A stretch of DNA of 64,000 nt from Tetrapyrgos nigripes (Eukaryota; Basidiomycota; Agaricomycetes; Agaricales; Campanellaceae). The stretch spans positions 277,484 to 341,483 of the forward strand of contig JAACJM010000085.1 of the NCBI GenBank assembly GCA_013368315.1. The letters run 5' to 3'. Numbering within the stretch: position 1 is the first letter of the stretch; each line of letters begins with the position of its first letter. Below are positions 1-10,105 of the stretch, in pieces. Below the pieces are notes generated by a model. The model saw only the letters and a list, made by a program, of their open reading frames with translations, did not search any database and was not told where the DNA came from. A program made the position numbers and the translations under genes.

Positions 1-445
1 TAGAAGATGCCAACTACGCACAATCCAACACTCGCTCAGACCGAAGCACATCCCGTAGCAACGAGCGGAAAAGTACAATGACTGCCATGAGCGGATAGGC
101 CTCCAACCTCACACAAAAGTGACTTGATAGTCAGCAAATGTGGTTCACGCGTTACTACTAGTAGAAGCTCTTTCCAGCGTTTCAGCTGCTTATCCAAGAT
201 GACTTGCTAGAATGAGAAGGGTGGACCTGGTTGTATTCGAGACACATGGACGCTTTGGAATATCAGACTGTTGTCTAGAAATGTCTTCGTTCCTCCAGTA
301 AATATCTGTGCTATGTAGTAATTACAACATGAGAATGAGTAAAACAGAGCGTCTGATCTCAATGCACAGCCGCATGTACCTCATTCGTGTCGCTCTCATT
401 CACCAGTAATTTCTTTCCTGAGCGTACCTCCTTGCAGCGGTGCCC
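1..445. other. 5' edge, no gene recognised
   Basis: I see no conserved coding segment, RNA gene or repeat in these 445 bases. The stretch immediately upstream of the PI 4-kinase start is presumably its promoter and 5' UTR. There is no clear TATA box. Confidence 0.4.
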
Positions 446-3400
446 ATGTCTCACACTGGATATCAGCCTTTGGCCCAGTCAGCAGATGACGATGCTACAG
501 TACCAGCACAGACCCCTCATGGTCTACGTCGTGCAGGAAGACCAACGAGCATCGACCTTTCCAAGCTGGACACTGCTTTCAAGCGGTGAGGACATCCTAG
601 ACTTTGACTCTGCAATTCCCCTCATCTCTGTCTGTTGTAGGTGGACAGAATCTATCGCACAGAAAGTGAAGCGCAAGAAGAAGAAAGCCGCGGAGCACTC
701 CAAAAAGCAGATATGGAAGAGTGTACTGGAGCCGACCATCTCTCCTTCTGGGCCCTCTCTTCCTGTGAGTGTCAGAGTTCATCTGTTTATTTCTCTGTTC
801 TAATGTACTCTGCAGCTTAAGACTTTGGATCATAACCCCCCTATGACACAAGAACAATACGATGCGTCAGTCTTCTAATTTCACGCCCAACTCTTCAGTA
901 TCTCAATTCCTCGATTCCTCATCCAGGGTTGTCAAATCAGTCAAGAATGCTATCAAGGAGGGAATACACCCCAAGATGATCACAAAGGGCAGTAGTGGAT
1001 CCTACTTTGCGAGGGCTAAGGATGAACATGGCCGAGTGAAAACAGTGGCGTGCGTTACATTCTTTTGTGCAATTAGTCTTCTTTAACGATTGTTCGTTGC
1101 CACTTTTCTCCAGAGTATTCAAGCCAAAGGACGAAGAACCTTACGGACGATTGAACCCTAAAGTCCGCCAAAGCCACTCTTGTATTACGACCCTACTGCT
1201 CACACTGATTCACTTAGACCACGAAATGGATTCATAGACAGTTTAGGTGGATCATACCTTTTGGTCGGGCTTGCCTGATCCCCAACTTGAGGTATGGGTA
1301 TTCGTGCGCGTTTTTACATCATAGTACTAATTCCTCTTCGTCATAGTTACATATCAGAAGCTGCTGCCTCATTACTTGATTCCCGCCTTGATTTGCATAT
1401 AGTACCTCCCACTCAATTGGTTTCTCTATCGAGTCCAGTAAGCTCAGATACCCACGTATGATCTCAGTCTCTGACTGCAGTACCAATCAGGCGTTCTTCT
1501 ATGACTGGCTGGACCGAAATGCTGCAAGTAAGGGGAAGCCGTTGCCGGAGAAGATAGGAAGTATGCAATATTTCTTGCATGGCTATACTGGTAAGCGTCG
1601 TCCTCATCGGTTATTGAATGGCTCTAAGGAACATGACAGATGCCAGTGATTTTCTGCGAAAGCATCCTTGGCCAGGACGCTCCATCGCTGATACGTTTGA
1701 TGACGCCACCCATAGGCAAGGGAATGTCAGTAAAAGACTCATGGGTGCTCTGAAGATTGTTTGCGGAAGGACTGGTGAGATTGACGACGTCTACGATGAT
1801 TACGAGGATGAGAGAGTTCTCTTTGATGCAACTGAGCCAAATACGGGTCAGAGGCCGTTCTATTGGAGTCCTGCTCTTCAAGAAAGCTTCAGAGAGGAAC
1901 TTGAGAAGTAAGTCTTCTCGATCTAGTTGTGTTAACATGTCTGACTTGATATTACAGGCTCGTCATTCTCGGTAATGCGCTTATTGGAGTTATTGCTCCT
2001 TTTGCTGATTCCTCTTTATTCAGATTATCTGATGCAGAACACTGATAGAGGCGCTGACAGTGGGTGAACCTTCTCATTTTCGAATCTTCACTGACGTTCC
2101 CACCTTAGACTACATGATCAAGTATTGTGAAGGAGAAACAGAGAAACCGCTAGTGGACGTAGCTCCTACACGGTCGGCTCGTTTGGAAATGCCTCTCATG
2201 AGCGAATTTCGAAGAGGTGATTCTGGTCCTTCTGTGTCCACGGCATCCACTGTGAATCCCGCCGCAAGCGAGCCCACCAATACCTCTAAATCACCTGTCC
2301 CTCAAGAAGAATGCTATCGACGACCGCACATCCATATCGCAGCTATTGACAATTCTCTTTCATTCCCTCACGAACATCCTCAAGGCTGGCGCTCTTATAC
2401 ATATGGTTGGCTGTACCTTCCTGTCAGTATCATCGGAATACCCTTTTCAGAGAAGACGCGCAATCATTTCCTGCCACTCTTGACTTCCAAGGCTTGGTGG
2501 GAAGAAACTACGTATCAACTTCAAAAGCTTTTTGCTGTTGATCCCGACTTTCATCCGAAGATGTTTCGCGTATGTCTTTCATTTACTTGTCTGTTTAATT
2601 CTCACCCCGACTTTCTTACATGAATTCAGCGACAGCTTGCTGTGATCAAAGGTAGGCGCAAAGTCATGATTAGAAAAAAAGAACACTTTTCATTCCGGTT
2701 TTCTCAGGTCAAGCACTGAACATTGTACAGTCATTGAAGCACGCTGTAAGTCCACTAAACTACATTCCGTATACCCTCTCTGATATTTGCTCTTCCTCAG
2801 GATGAAGGTTTGTAGCTGTCTGTGATCGGTTGGATATATTCTGACCGAACAATTCCCACTACAGGACCCCTTGAGCTGACGAGACGAAAAAAAGCCATGG
2901 TTTGGGATGATGAAATCGAAATCAATGACGGTACTCTAGAAGACGAGGACGAGGAAGATCCATCTAGTGCCTTGCTGTCTCCGAAGCCATCCATTGCCAG
3001 TGTACCTCTACCTGGACGAAATCGCAGTCAAAGCTCTTCAAGTGAATTCCCACCTCCTATCCTCCGCACATCCACAGATGCATCAGGCGCCCCCCGACCA
3101 GTACCTTTTGCTTCCAAATTCCAGCGTGTACATCCTGGCACAACTGGTGTTCGAGTGTTGGAGCACCTGGAGCGACTCGACCAAGTGGAAGCGAGTCTTC
3201 AACGACTTGGCGTTCATCAGGAAGAAACTGAAGAAGAGGTTGATGTTGGTGAATCCTCGTCGCAACGACCTTCAATTATCATACCTCAAAGTGCACCACC
3301 CTCGGGCTCTTTTTTCCCGGCGACTCCACCGTTTTCACCTCCAGGAAGCCCGTTACCTACAGTACATGAAGTACCATCTTCTAGAGGCTCTGATGTTGCA

Positions 3401-3638
3401 GAGGAGGATCTCGTCGCACTCTCTAAGTCTACGTCCCATGTAGAAGGCACACCTAGTGGTCATATACGATGGGGCAGTCATGGAAGAGGTTTGGACTGGC
3501 TAGAGCGTAGTGGCCCGCGCACCGCAATCGTGGAGGTACGAGCATTTTAGAATATTGCGTTTTTTGTTGCTAACTCACGCCCCATTTCTCCAGAGACTAG
3601 AGATGATAGACAAGAAACCGCTCTGTTCATGTTGGTAA
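446..3638 (+). CDS. LSB6: Type II phosphatidylinositol 4-kinase (Lsb6/PI4K2-like)
   Basis: Phosphorylates phosphatidylinositol at the 4-OH on Golgi, endosome or vacuole membranes. Family motifs are read across about a dozen short introns. The nucleotide-binding loop is GSSGSYFARAKDE, followed by VAVFKPKDEEPYGRLNP with the ATP lysine. Next comes SYISEAAASLLDSRLDLHIV, then the catalytic loop DYLMQNTDRGADN and the metal-binding segment HIAAIDNSLSFP. The kinase core ends with RQLAVIKGQALNIVQSLK. ATG 446 is chosen because its short N-terminus splices in frame at about 585 into the Lys-rich segment WTESIAQKVKRKKKK. The stop lies in a last small exon encoding RLEMIDKKPLCSCW. The C-terminal tail is a long acidic, Ser/Pro-rich segment absent from animal PI4K2. 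The CCPCC palmitoylation cluster is not seen; FGRACLIPN stands at its place. The gene converges on the Cus2-like gene. Confidence 0.9.
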
Positions 3639-3742
3639 TAATAGAATAATCGGACACTAACATTTATTTAAATAGATCGTACTAACAGGATATCAGTTGT
3701 AATAGCATACACAAACGGGAGTTGAGAATCGTAAGCTTAGTA

Positions 3743-5266
3743 TCAGTCTCCCTCAGTCAGCAACCATTGCGCAAAGTTATCGAGTCGCTTCTTCTCTGCC
3801 TCATCACTGTCTCCTTCAAATTCTTCCCCAACCTCGCTACGTTGGAATCGTTGCTTCCCGGCATACAACGATGCTTCAATCTTGCGACCAGCGAAGAAAC
3901 GTCCGTTCATTTTCTGCGAAGCAGGCAATCAGAAAGATGCATTACTCAACGCAGGGTGCACGTACGATGACACAAGCTTGAGCGCTGAGAGGGTCACGGA
4001 ATTTGACGGTCATAACACCGTCTTTCTCTTGCTGCAAAAAGGGAATTTATTGGTCCTGCTAAGACAACCGAAGAAAAATATACGCACGTCGTAAAGAACG
4101 ACATTGGTGACTTCACCAAGACCTGAACACTCGTCTCGGACATCCTCCTTGAGTTCAAGGAGTAACGTCGGGTCCTCTTGCAACTCCTCCAAAGTGAACA
4201 TATGCTTGAGCACCACGACACGACTGTTTCTGTTGACGGAACGATCATCGGGCTCAATGGATGGACCAAAACCATCTCCATCATCCCAATCTTCCAATTT
4301 CCTACAATGCAAACAGATTAAGTTATGACTCGTGACATAATTCGTAAACGCACCGTTGCATCTTGGTTAACCTCTTAGAAATCTTCTTCTTGTCAATCGT
4401 TTTCCGTGGTTGACTCTGACCTCCCCCTCCTCCTCCACTATTCTTGTGTGAAAAGTCTGCGATGCTCACTTTCATGACTGAGTTCGGATCACCAAGTCTC
4501 AGCTCTGACTCATCCAGAATGTTCAGAGCCAGTGAAACGGAATCCTCCTTAAAGTACACCACAAGGGCCTCCCCACCAAACGAACCATCTTCTTTCGCGT
4601 ACATCTTGACCTTGGATTCTCCTTCGTCATCCTCTTCAAGGACACCGTAACGCGAAAAGGTTTGGACTAGTTCGTCGAGTTCAGTATCAGGAGGAAGACC
4701 AGTAACATATACTGCCGTATTTTTGGACTTTCTCTCCTTCTCTTCCTTCTTTCCGCGTTTGTTTGCTGGGCCGGAAATGGAAACCGGAGTGGCAGACGTG
4801 TAGTCCTCGGGTTCTTTTCTCTTCTTGTTTTCTCGTTGGAGGACGGGAGCGGCAGGAGTCTGGAAGAGGATATTGTTATGAGATGTACCAAGTAAAACAT
4901 ACAATGTGAACGCACGTCTTCGTCCACTCCTGGAACGGAATAAGCAGCTTGCTGCTTCTTTATGAGTTCTTCGTCAACCTGTGATAGATAAACGTCGTTT
5001 TACGAGACTATCGAGGATAACGGTCCAGGACGACGGACAAGAGGCACCCAGGAACCTTTGGCGGCGTCATACTCCATTTCTGTCCCATCTTCCTCTTCAT
5101 AACGCCATGTATTAGTGTCTTTCGAGAAGTAGACCCTTTGGAAGATGTTCAGGAATAAGTAGATTGTAGGGATGGCTTGTATTTACCTAGGATCATCAGC
5201 AAAGTGTGCAGGTAGGCTTGCAGCTGGTGCTCCAGCTATTGCAGTTGGTGGTGGATTGGAAGTCAT
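3743..5266 (-). CDS. CUS2: U2 snRNP-associated splicing factor, Cus2/HTATSF1-like
   Basis: Cus2/TAT-SF1 proteins escort U2 snRNP (SF3b) during prespliceosome assembly. The protein starts MTSNPPPTAIAGAPAASLP. A short segment YFSKDTNTWRYEEEDGTEME follows, resembling the N-terminal acidic/aromatic repeat of HTATSF1. RRM1 contains NTAVYVTGLPPDTELDELVQ with downstream VKMYAKEDGSFGGEALVVYF. A Gly-rich linker and KKISKRLTKMQ come next. RRM2 begins VVVLKHMFTLEELQEDP and ends MNGRFFAGRKIEASLYAG, whose R-x-F matches the UHM signature of HTATSF1. The C-terminus FAQWLLTEGD is acidic. At least five introns are supported by frame, for example WVPL joined to VDEELIKKQ. The start is 87 bp downstream of the stop of the NUZM-like gene on the same strand. 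Confidence 0.85.
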
Positions 5267-5352
5267 AAATAGTTTACAGTTGTTTGATGCGATGCAGTTT
5301 GTGACACTCTCTCTCATAAAAAGTGATAGATATTCTAAACATGTTCCTCTAA

Positions 5353-6048
5353 CTACTTGTACAGTTTCATGGGGAAATAACCGACATGAGGTGCATCCTC
5401 GGCCCTTTCGGGAACCCAAGCCGCGAAAGGTATGGGAAGCTTGGGCGGAAGTTTGGATTCGGTGTACACCGTTGTGGAGGAAGTGATGGTGGAAATAGCA
5501 GCAGTGAATTCGAGGGGTTCTGCAGCTTTCGAGACTGCTGTGGTTCCTTCAGCTTGGCCTTCCGCAGGGGCGGCAACACTAGAATGACGTTGGTAAGTTG
5601 AGATGAAGAGAATGACGCGACCGTTGAGGATACGCTACTCACGAGGGAGCGCCTTGAGAATGCTCAATCAAGAGCTGAGACAGCCCGGGCTGGGTGATGA
5701 CAGAGAGCTGAGGGTACGCGCGACGAACATCACGCTTCCAGTATGGGTTTTGAGCAGGGTCCGATGCTGAGGAGAATCAGAAACACGGCTGGTATAGAAC
5801 GACGTGGACGTACCCTTGGTTGCAGGAGTTGAATACTTTTCTGGTCTGCTTCCTGGTGGCGGGTAACGATTAATGCCTTGCATAGGCAGACCGCTGGAAA
5901 TCTCGGGGTTTATGACGATAGCATCACCTGTTGGCAATAAGGAACTGACGAAAGAGAACAAATGGGCAGAATACATACGGAATTTCTTCCAAAAACCCTT
6001 TGGAGAAAGATGGTAGAGGGTCGAATCAGCAGCCTTCCGTGTGGCCAT
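5353..6048 (-). CDS. NUZM: Complex I accessory subunit, NUZM (21 kDa)-like
   Basis: Fungal-specific accessory subunit of mitochondrial NADH:ubiquinone oxidoreductase; the assignment rests on recalled family pattern. The protein starts MATRKAADSTLYHLSPKGFW. After intron 1 comes KFRDAIVINPEISSGLPMQ, then INRYPPPGSRPEKYSTPATK. Intron 2 leads to the diagnostic block ASDPAQNPYWKRDVRRAYPQ followed by LSVITQPGLSQLLIEHSQGA. Intron 3 leads to an Ala/Thr-rich C-terminus ending HVGYFPMKLYK. That makes about 180 residues, the usual size. All three introns are 40-60 bp with GT-AG ends and keep frame. The start is divergent from the unknown gene at 6426. An alternative identity would be another small complex I subunit. 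Confidence 0.75.
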
Positions 6049-6425
6049 GAATAAAAGAAAGTTGTGTCTATATGACTAATGCCTGCCTATGTCTTCTCTG
6101 GTCGTCTCTGTCCTCAAGTCGGCTGCTGCTGGTTGAACTGGTGCTCTTGAATTCAAGCCTTCAAGCTTCAAGCCTTTCAATCATCGCTTTCTGATGCTGT
6201 CTATACTGTTTTTTTACATAAATTTACCTCCGCCACCACTGGTGACTGTACTCACTATGGCGCCATCCCTCCTCATTTCCGTGCATTTCTCGACCATTCT
6301 TGCTGTTATAAATCTTCACATAGCTTTTACCGAGTTCTCTTTAGAAACCTTGGCGAGGATATCCCGTTCTTCTATTAACAACCCAAGGATTTAAACCCCA
6401 AGCATTCAAACTCGACATCCCAACC
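6049..6425. promoter_or_regulatory. Divergent intergenic region, NUZM-like / unknown gene
   Basis: These 377 bp separate the start codons of two divergently transcribed genes and must carry both promoters. The sequence is CT-rich on the plus strand towards 6426, including CTCATTTCC-like tracts typical of fungal core promoters. I see no clear TATA box and no gene. Confidence 0.45.
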
Positions 6426-7255
6426 ATGGCTATCATGTTCGACCATCCTCCCCACCCCTCTCATGCAGTAAAAGATGACCCTAAAGTCGCTGAACCTCGG
6501 GACCCTCACGATATACCCACATTCGACTCAACCAGTCTTACTTTACCCAAACAACCCGTTTTGTACCTCCCACCCTTACTTTCCTCGTTACCCGCCAAAA
6601 TCCCTGCTCAACCCGTATCATCAATCTACCCACCTCTAGTCACGGAAACGCGTCTACCAGACATAGATCCGGCATCCTTGTCCCTGCACAAAGCCTTACA
6701 TCATTTCCGTCCCCTGAACAGGGATTACGCCGCCTTACCCTACGCCGACGCGTTCAATTGGTCAGAACTCGCTCTTCCCAGTGAAGATGAACGAGAATGG
6801 TACTGCGTAGTTTTCCGGAGTAAACGGAAAGCGGGGAGTGACGGAGGATGTAAGCATGTTTTGTTTGTCTTTTGGTCTTTCGAATTCCTCACTAAGCTCG
6901 CTTCAACAGCGTTATACGAAGCAGATAGGAAAGCTCATGAGGAAGCTGTCAGTAACGGAGGGGTCAGTCTCATCTTACCTTTAGAATCCCTTGCCTCACT
7001 CATGTCATGTATCTAGCTCATCCTCTACTGGTACGGCATACCCAATCAAGAGACTGGTCTCAACCTGGCCACCTGCATCTGGCAAAGCCGTAAACACGCC
7101 ATAGCTGCTAATTCTCGTCCTCATCATATACGCGCGATGAGGCTGGCAGCGGAATCTTACGAAATATATGATTTGGAACGTTATGTTCTTCGTAAGCTTG
7201 TTGGTCAGCCTGGAGTTACCGTAGAAGCGTTTGCTGGTGGAGAAGTAGGGTGGTA
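6426..7255 (+). CDS. Conserved fungal protein of unknown function
   Basis: I do not recognise a named family. The ATG context is ACCATGG, and three exons are joined in phase. The junctions are GSDGG to SLYEADRKAHEEA (intron about 6851-6909) and SNGG to LILYWYGIPNQETG (intron about 6964-7016). The protein is about 235 residues. The N-terminal third is Pro-rich and probably disordered. The C-terminal half, with NLATCIWQSRKHAIAANSRP and MRLAAESYEIYDLERYVL, is dense in aromatic and charged residues and reads like a folded domain, probably conserved. There is no signal peptide or membrane segment. It ends VEAFAGGEVGW shortly before a minisatellite. Confidence 0.7.
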
Positions 7256-7336
7256 ATTTGGCTGATGACTAGAGATATTATTATTTTTTGGGACTCGACA
7301 TCGTATAGATGTGTATCTAACTTTTCTTTGGTACTT

Positions 7337-7428
7337 CACCGCTGCTTTCTTTGTCACCGCTACTTTCTTTGTCACCGCTGCTTTCTTTGTCACCGCTGCT
7401 TTCTTTGGTACATCACTGCTGCTTTCTG
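7337..7428 (+). repeat. 18-bp minisatellite, about five units
   Basis: Near-perfect tandem units of CACCGCTGCTTTCTTTGT start at 7337, 7355, 7373 and 7391. The second unit carries one change (GCTACT). After a 5-bp insertion a degenerate unit, CACTGCTGCTTTCT, follows. The array lies in the 3' region between the unknown gene and the minus-strand gene at 7480. An 18-bp period is a multiple of three, but no coding use is evident. Confidence 0.85.
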
Positions 7429-7479
7429 TAATATCTATTTGCACACCATACACATAAGGTACTATACATACTATTAGTA

Positions 7480-9888
7480 TTACTCGTCATCACTCCACGA
7501 CTCGATAGAATCCTGCGACGTTGTTGGTAGAACCACATCCTGCTTGTCATCATCATCTGCTTTCTCGCAATTAGTAATTCTTCCGAACATTTCGTCCTTG
7601 AGGTCGTTGAGTGCACTAAGGGCTCTGGACTAGAACACAAAATGAGTATAGTATCGGCGACAAATGAAACCATTAGTCAACGAACCTTTGACCTTGAGAG
7701 GTCTTTCTCTCGTAAGCGTTGGTCAACCCGACCAGACGAAGGTTTGAACTTTGATTTCTTTACTGGGGCTCCAGTCAGCTGGACACCTCGACCAGAGATG
7801 GCACTGCTGTGCGCTGATTTGAGTTTGGACGATCCAGAGTGAGACTGTGCTCTGGGATGGCCTGAGGCAGAAAGAGAAGCAGAGACCAAAGATGACTGCG
7901 ACCTGGAAGTGATGCTTTGAGATCCAGACTCCGCATCCTCCTCTCTAGACCACTCCTCCTCGTCCATCTGCGTCTCCATTTCCACAAACGACTGAAACGC
8001 TCCTGTAGCCGGTCTTTCCTGCTTGACAAAAATGTCCGTCAATGGATCACGCTCAACTCGTTCTCGTTCTCGCGTATCGACAACTGTGTGATGGGAAGAA
8101 AGAGAAAGATTCGTGTCTTGTGATAGACTGTGACTCATAGGTGTAGGCGTAGGCGGTGGTAACACAGATGAGGATAGAGGAGGAGCAAAGCGAAATGGGC
8201 TGGGGGTTTCGGGAATAGAAGACGGTACTTCTCGAGGAGGAGGGGTAGGCGGGTTCGGTGGGCTTTGCAATGATGAAGACTCATAAAATCCTTCATCTAG
8301 AAATGACGGTGGATGTTCTGATTCCTGCTGTGATGCTGGTACTGTAATCTTCTTTTTGATAGGATATTCAAAGTTGTAGTCGTCACTCGAGGTAGCAATA
8401 GGAAGGTCATTCGTCCTGCTTTTTGTACTAGAACCCGAGTTAAATCCAGGACTGGCACTAGACGAAATCAAGCGTCGCCCATGAGGGTCACTGATTTCAG
8501 AGAATGCGTCACTCGAGGGAGGGAGACTGCTGGTGTCGTTATGGGGAATGACATCTTGGCAATGGACGAGCTGTGATTTGGTATCCTGGCCGTTGTACAA
8601 TTCCTTTCTGCTGAACGGCGTCCATTGAAAGTCGAGGGCGACAGGATCATCGATGTAGCATGCGGGATCAGGCGGATCAGACGATGGATCGTCAATAGGC
8701 GTGTCAAAGTAGACTGATCGGGAGGTGTAGTAAGTAGGACCGGGAGCACTGAACGCGTCAGAAATATGGGAAACGTTGCTGTCCATGTTGAATAAGTCGG
8801 GTTGAGCATCGTCAGGGTTCGGCTGTTCATTGATGAAGTTGTGGTGATGATTGAGCAGAATTGGAGCAGAGTAGGGAGAGCATTGATTAGCGGAGGGCAC
8901 AAGAAGGTTTTGGACCTCTAGATCTTGATATGAGTGAGAAGAAACGCGAGCAAGGCTGAGAACGGGTGAAGGGATAGGTACGTCCGGTGAATAAGAACTC
9001 ATTATTCTAGATAGCTGCGAGACTGCAGGAGACGCAGCTATTTCTGGAGCAAAGGAAGCAAGCGACATTGCAATGTGCGAATTCGGGGGACTTGGTGGTA
9101 TAATGGAAGAAGCAGGGCCCGGAGTTGAAAATGGTAAGGGAGGTGAAGGAGAAGGAATGACGTGTCTTTGAGAGATACGAGGAATCTCCGGACTGTTCAC
9201 AGAAGCAGCCGCCTGTAGCTTTGACACCTTAGTCGGTGACGGCGGGTGAAAAGCGAATACATTTTCTGTGTCATCTAGTTCTTGAGCAGGAATAGGACTA
9301 GAAGCGGAATGCGCTGGTGTACTTTCAGACTGTGATTCAGGTGGCAAGAGTAATCGTAAAGGATGGCCCTTCGACAGAGTCGAGAATGTATCTGATAACC
9401 AGCTTGGAAGGGGCGAGATACATCTTTTCTTTGGAACGACCTGAGCGAGATGAGATGAGAACGCGTGCCATGATCAAAGTACAGCCGGTCGTACCTCATC
9501 CTCGTCGCCTTCATTATGATCTACACCAGGGATCCTACTGTTCATCTTGATCAACGCGAAATCTTCCCCGAGAGCCCCGGCTTGAAGGCCTTCGTATGGA
9601 TCAACAGGTGTTTGAGGTACTCCGTAGCTGCTCACGGAAGACGACCCAGTGGAATATGAACGATTGCGATAACGATTGGTGTTTGTTGGAGAATGGTACG
9701 ATATGTTCATCCTTTCGATCATCCTATCGAACTTGCTGTTTAGACCGGTTTTTCGACGTTGTGATCTAGGAATTACGTCGAGAAAGGACCTAGACGCGAA
9801 CTCAGTAGAGAAATCTCGAAACGAGGAGTAGTCCCTACCCATTATCCAACTCTTCAGCCAGCATTTCCGAAAAGACGCGCTTAGGCAT
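7480..9888 (-). CDS. Ser/Pro-rich, largely disordered protein of unknown function
   Basis: Not recognised. The start is MPKRVFSEMLAEELDNG, which splices (49-bp intron, GTAGGG...TCTAG) to SFLDVIPRSQRRKTGLNSKF and DRMIERMNISY. A second intron near 9430-9492 joins GDEDE to VVPKKRCISPLPSWLSD. The body of about 550 residues is dominated by Ser, Pro and acidic residues, with short basic patches. A final intron (about 7634-7690) leads to ALNDLKDEMFGRITNCEK and ends QDSIESWSDDE. The whole is about 730 residues. The two ends look more constrained than the middle, which suggests short interaction motifs at both termini. The opposite start is GGT, 217 bp away. Possible roles such as nuclear scaffold or cell-cycle regulator are guesses. 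Confidence 0.65.
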
Positions 9889-10105
9889 GATGGTGGCAAG
9901 ACGCGACTTGTTACTAAATATATGTGCCTCAAGCTAAAGAGCCTGTTCCGGTTCGGATATATCGGACGTAATCAAGACGTAAGCTGCCGCTGGTCAGACG
10001 CCGACCTCCAAACAGCTGCTGATAAACCAGTACTTAAATGTAACACTCGGTCGCAGCGCGTGCTCCAGTCCGTCAGATAGCCTGGTGTCTAGTTTTTCCT
10101 GAGCC

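Noticed and set aside
8468..8902. Alternative-frame open reading frame within the Ser/Pro-rich gene
   Set aside because: It lies entirely inside the longer frame of the same strand, and its composition follows the biased codon content of that gene.
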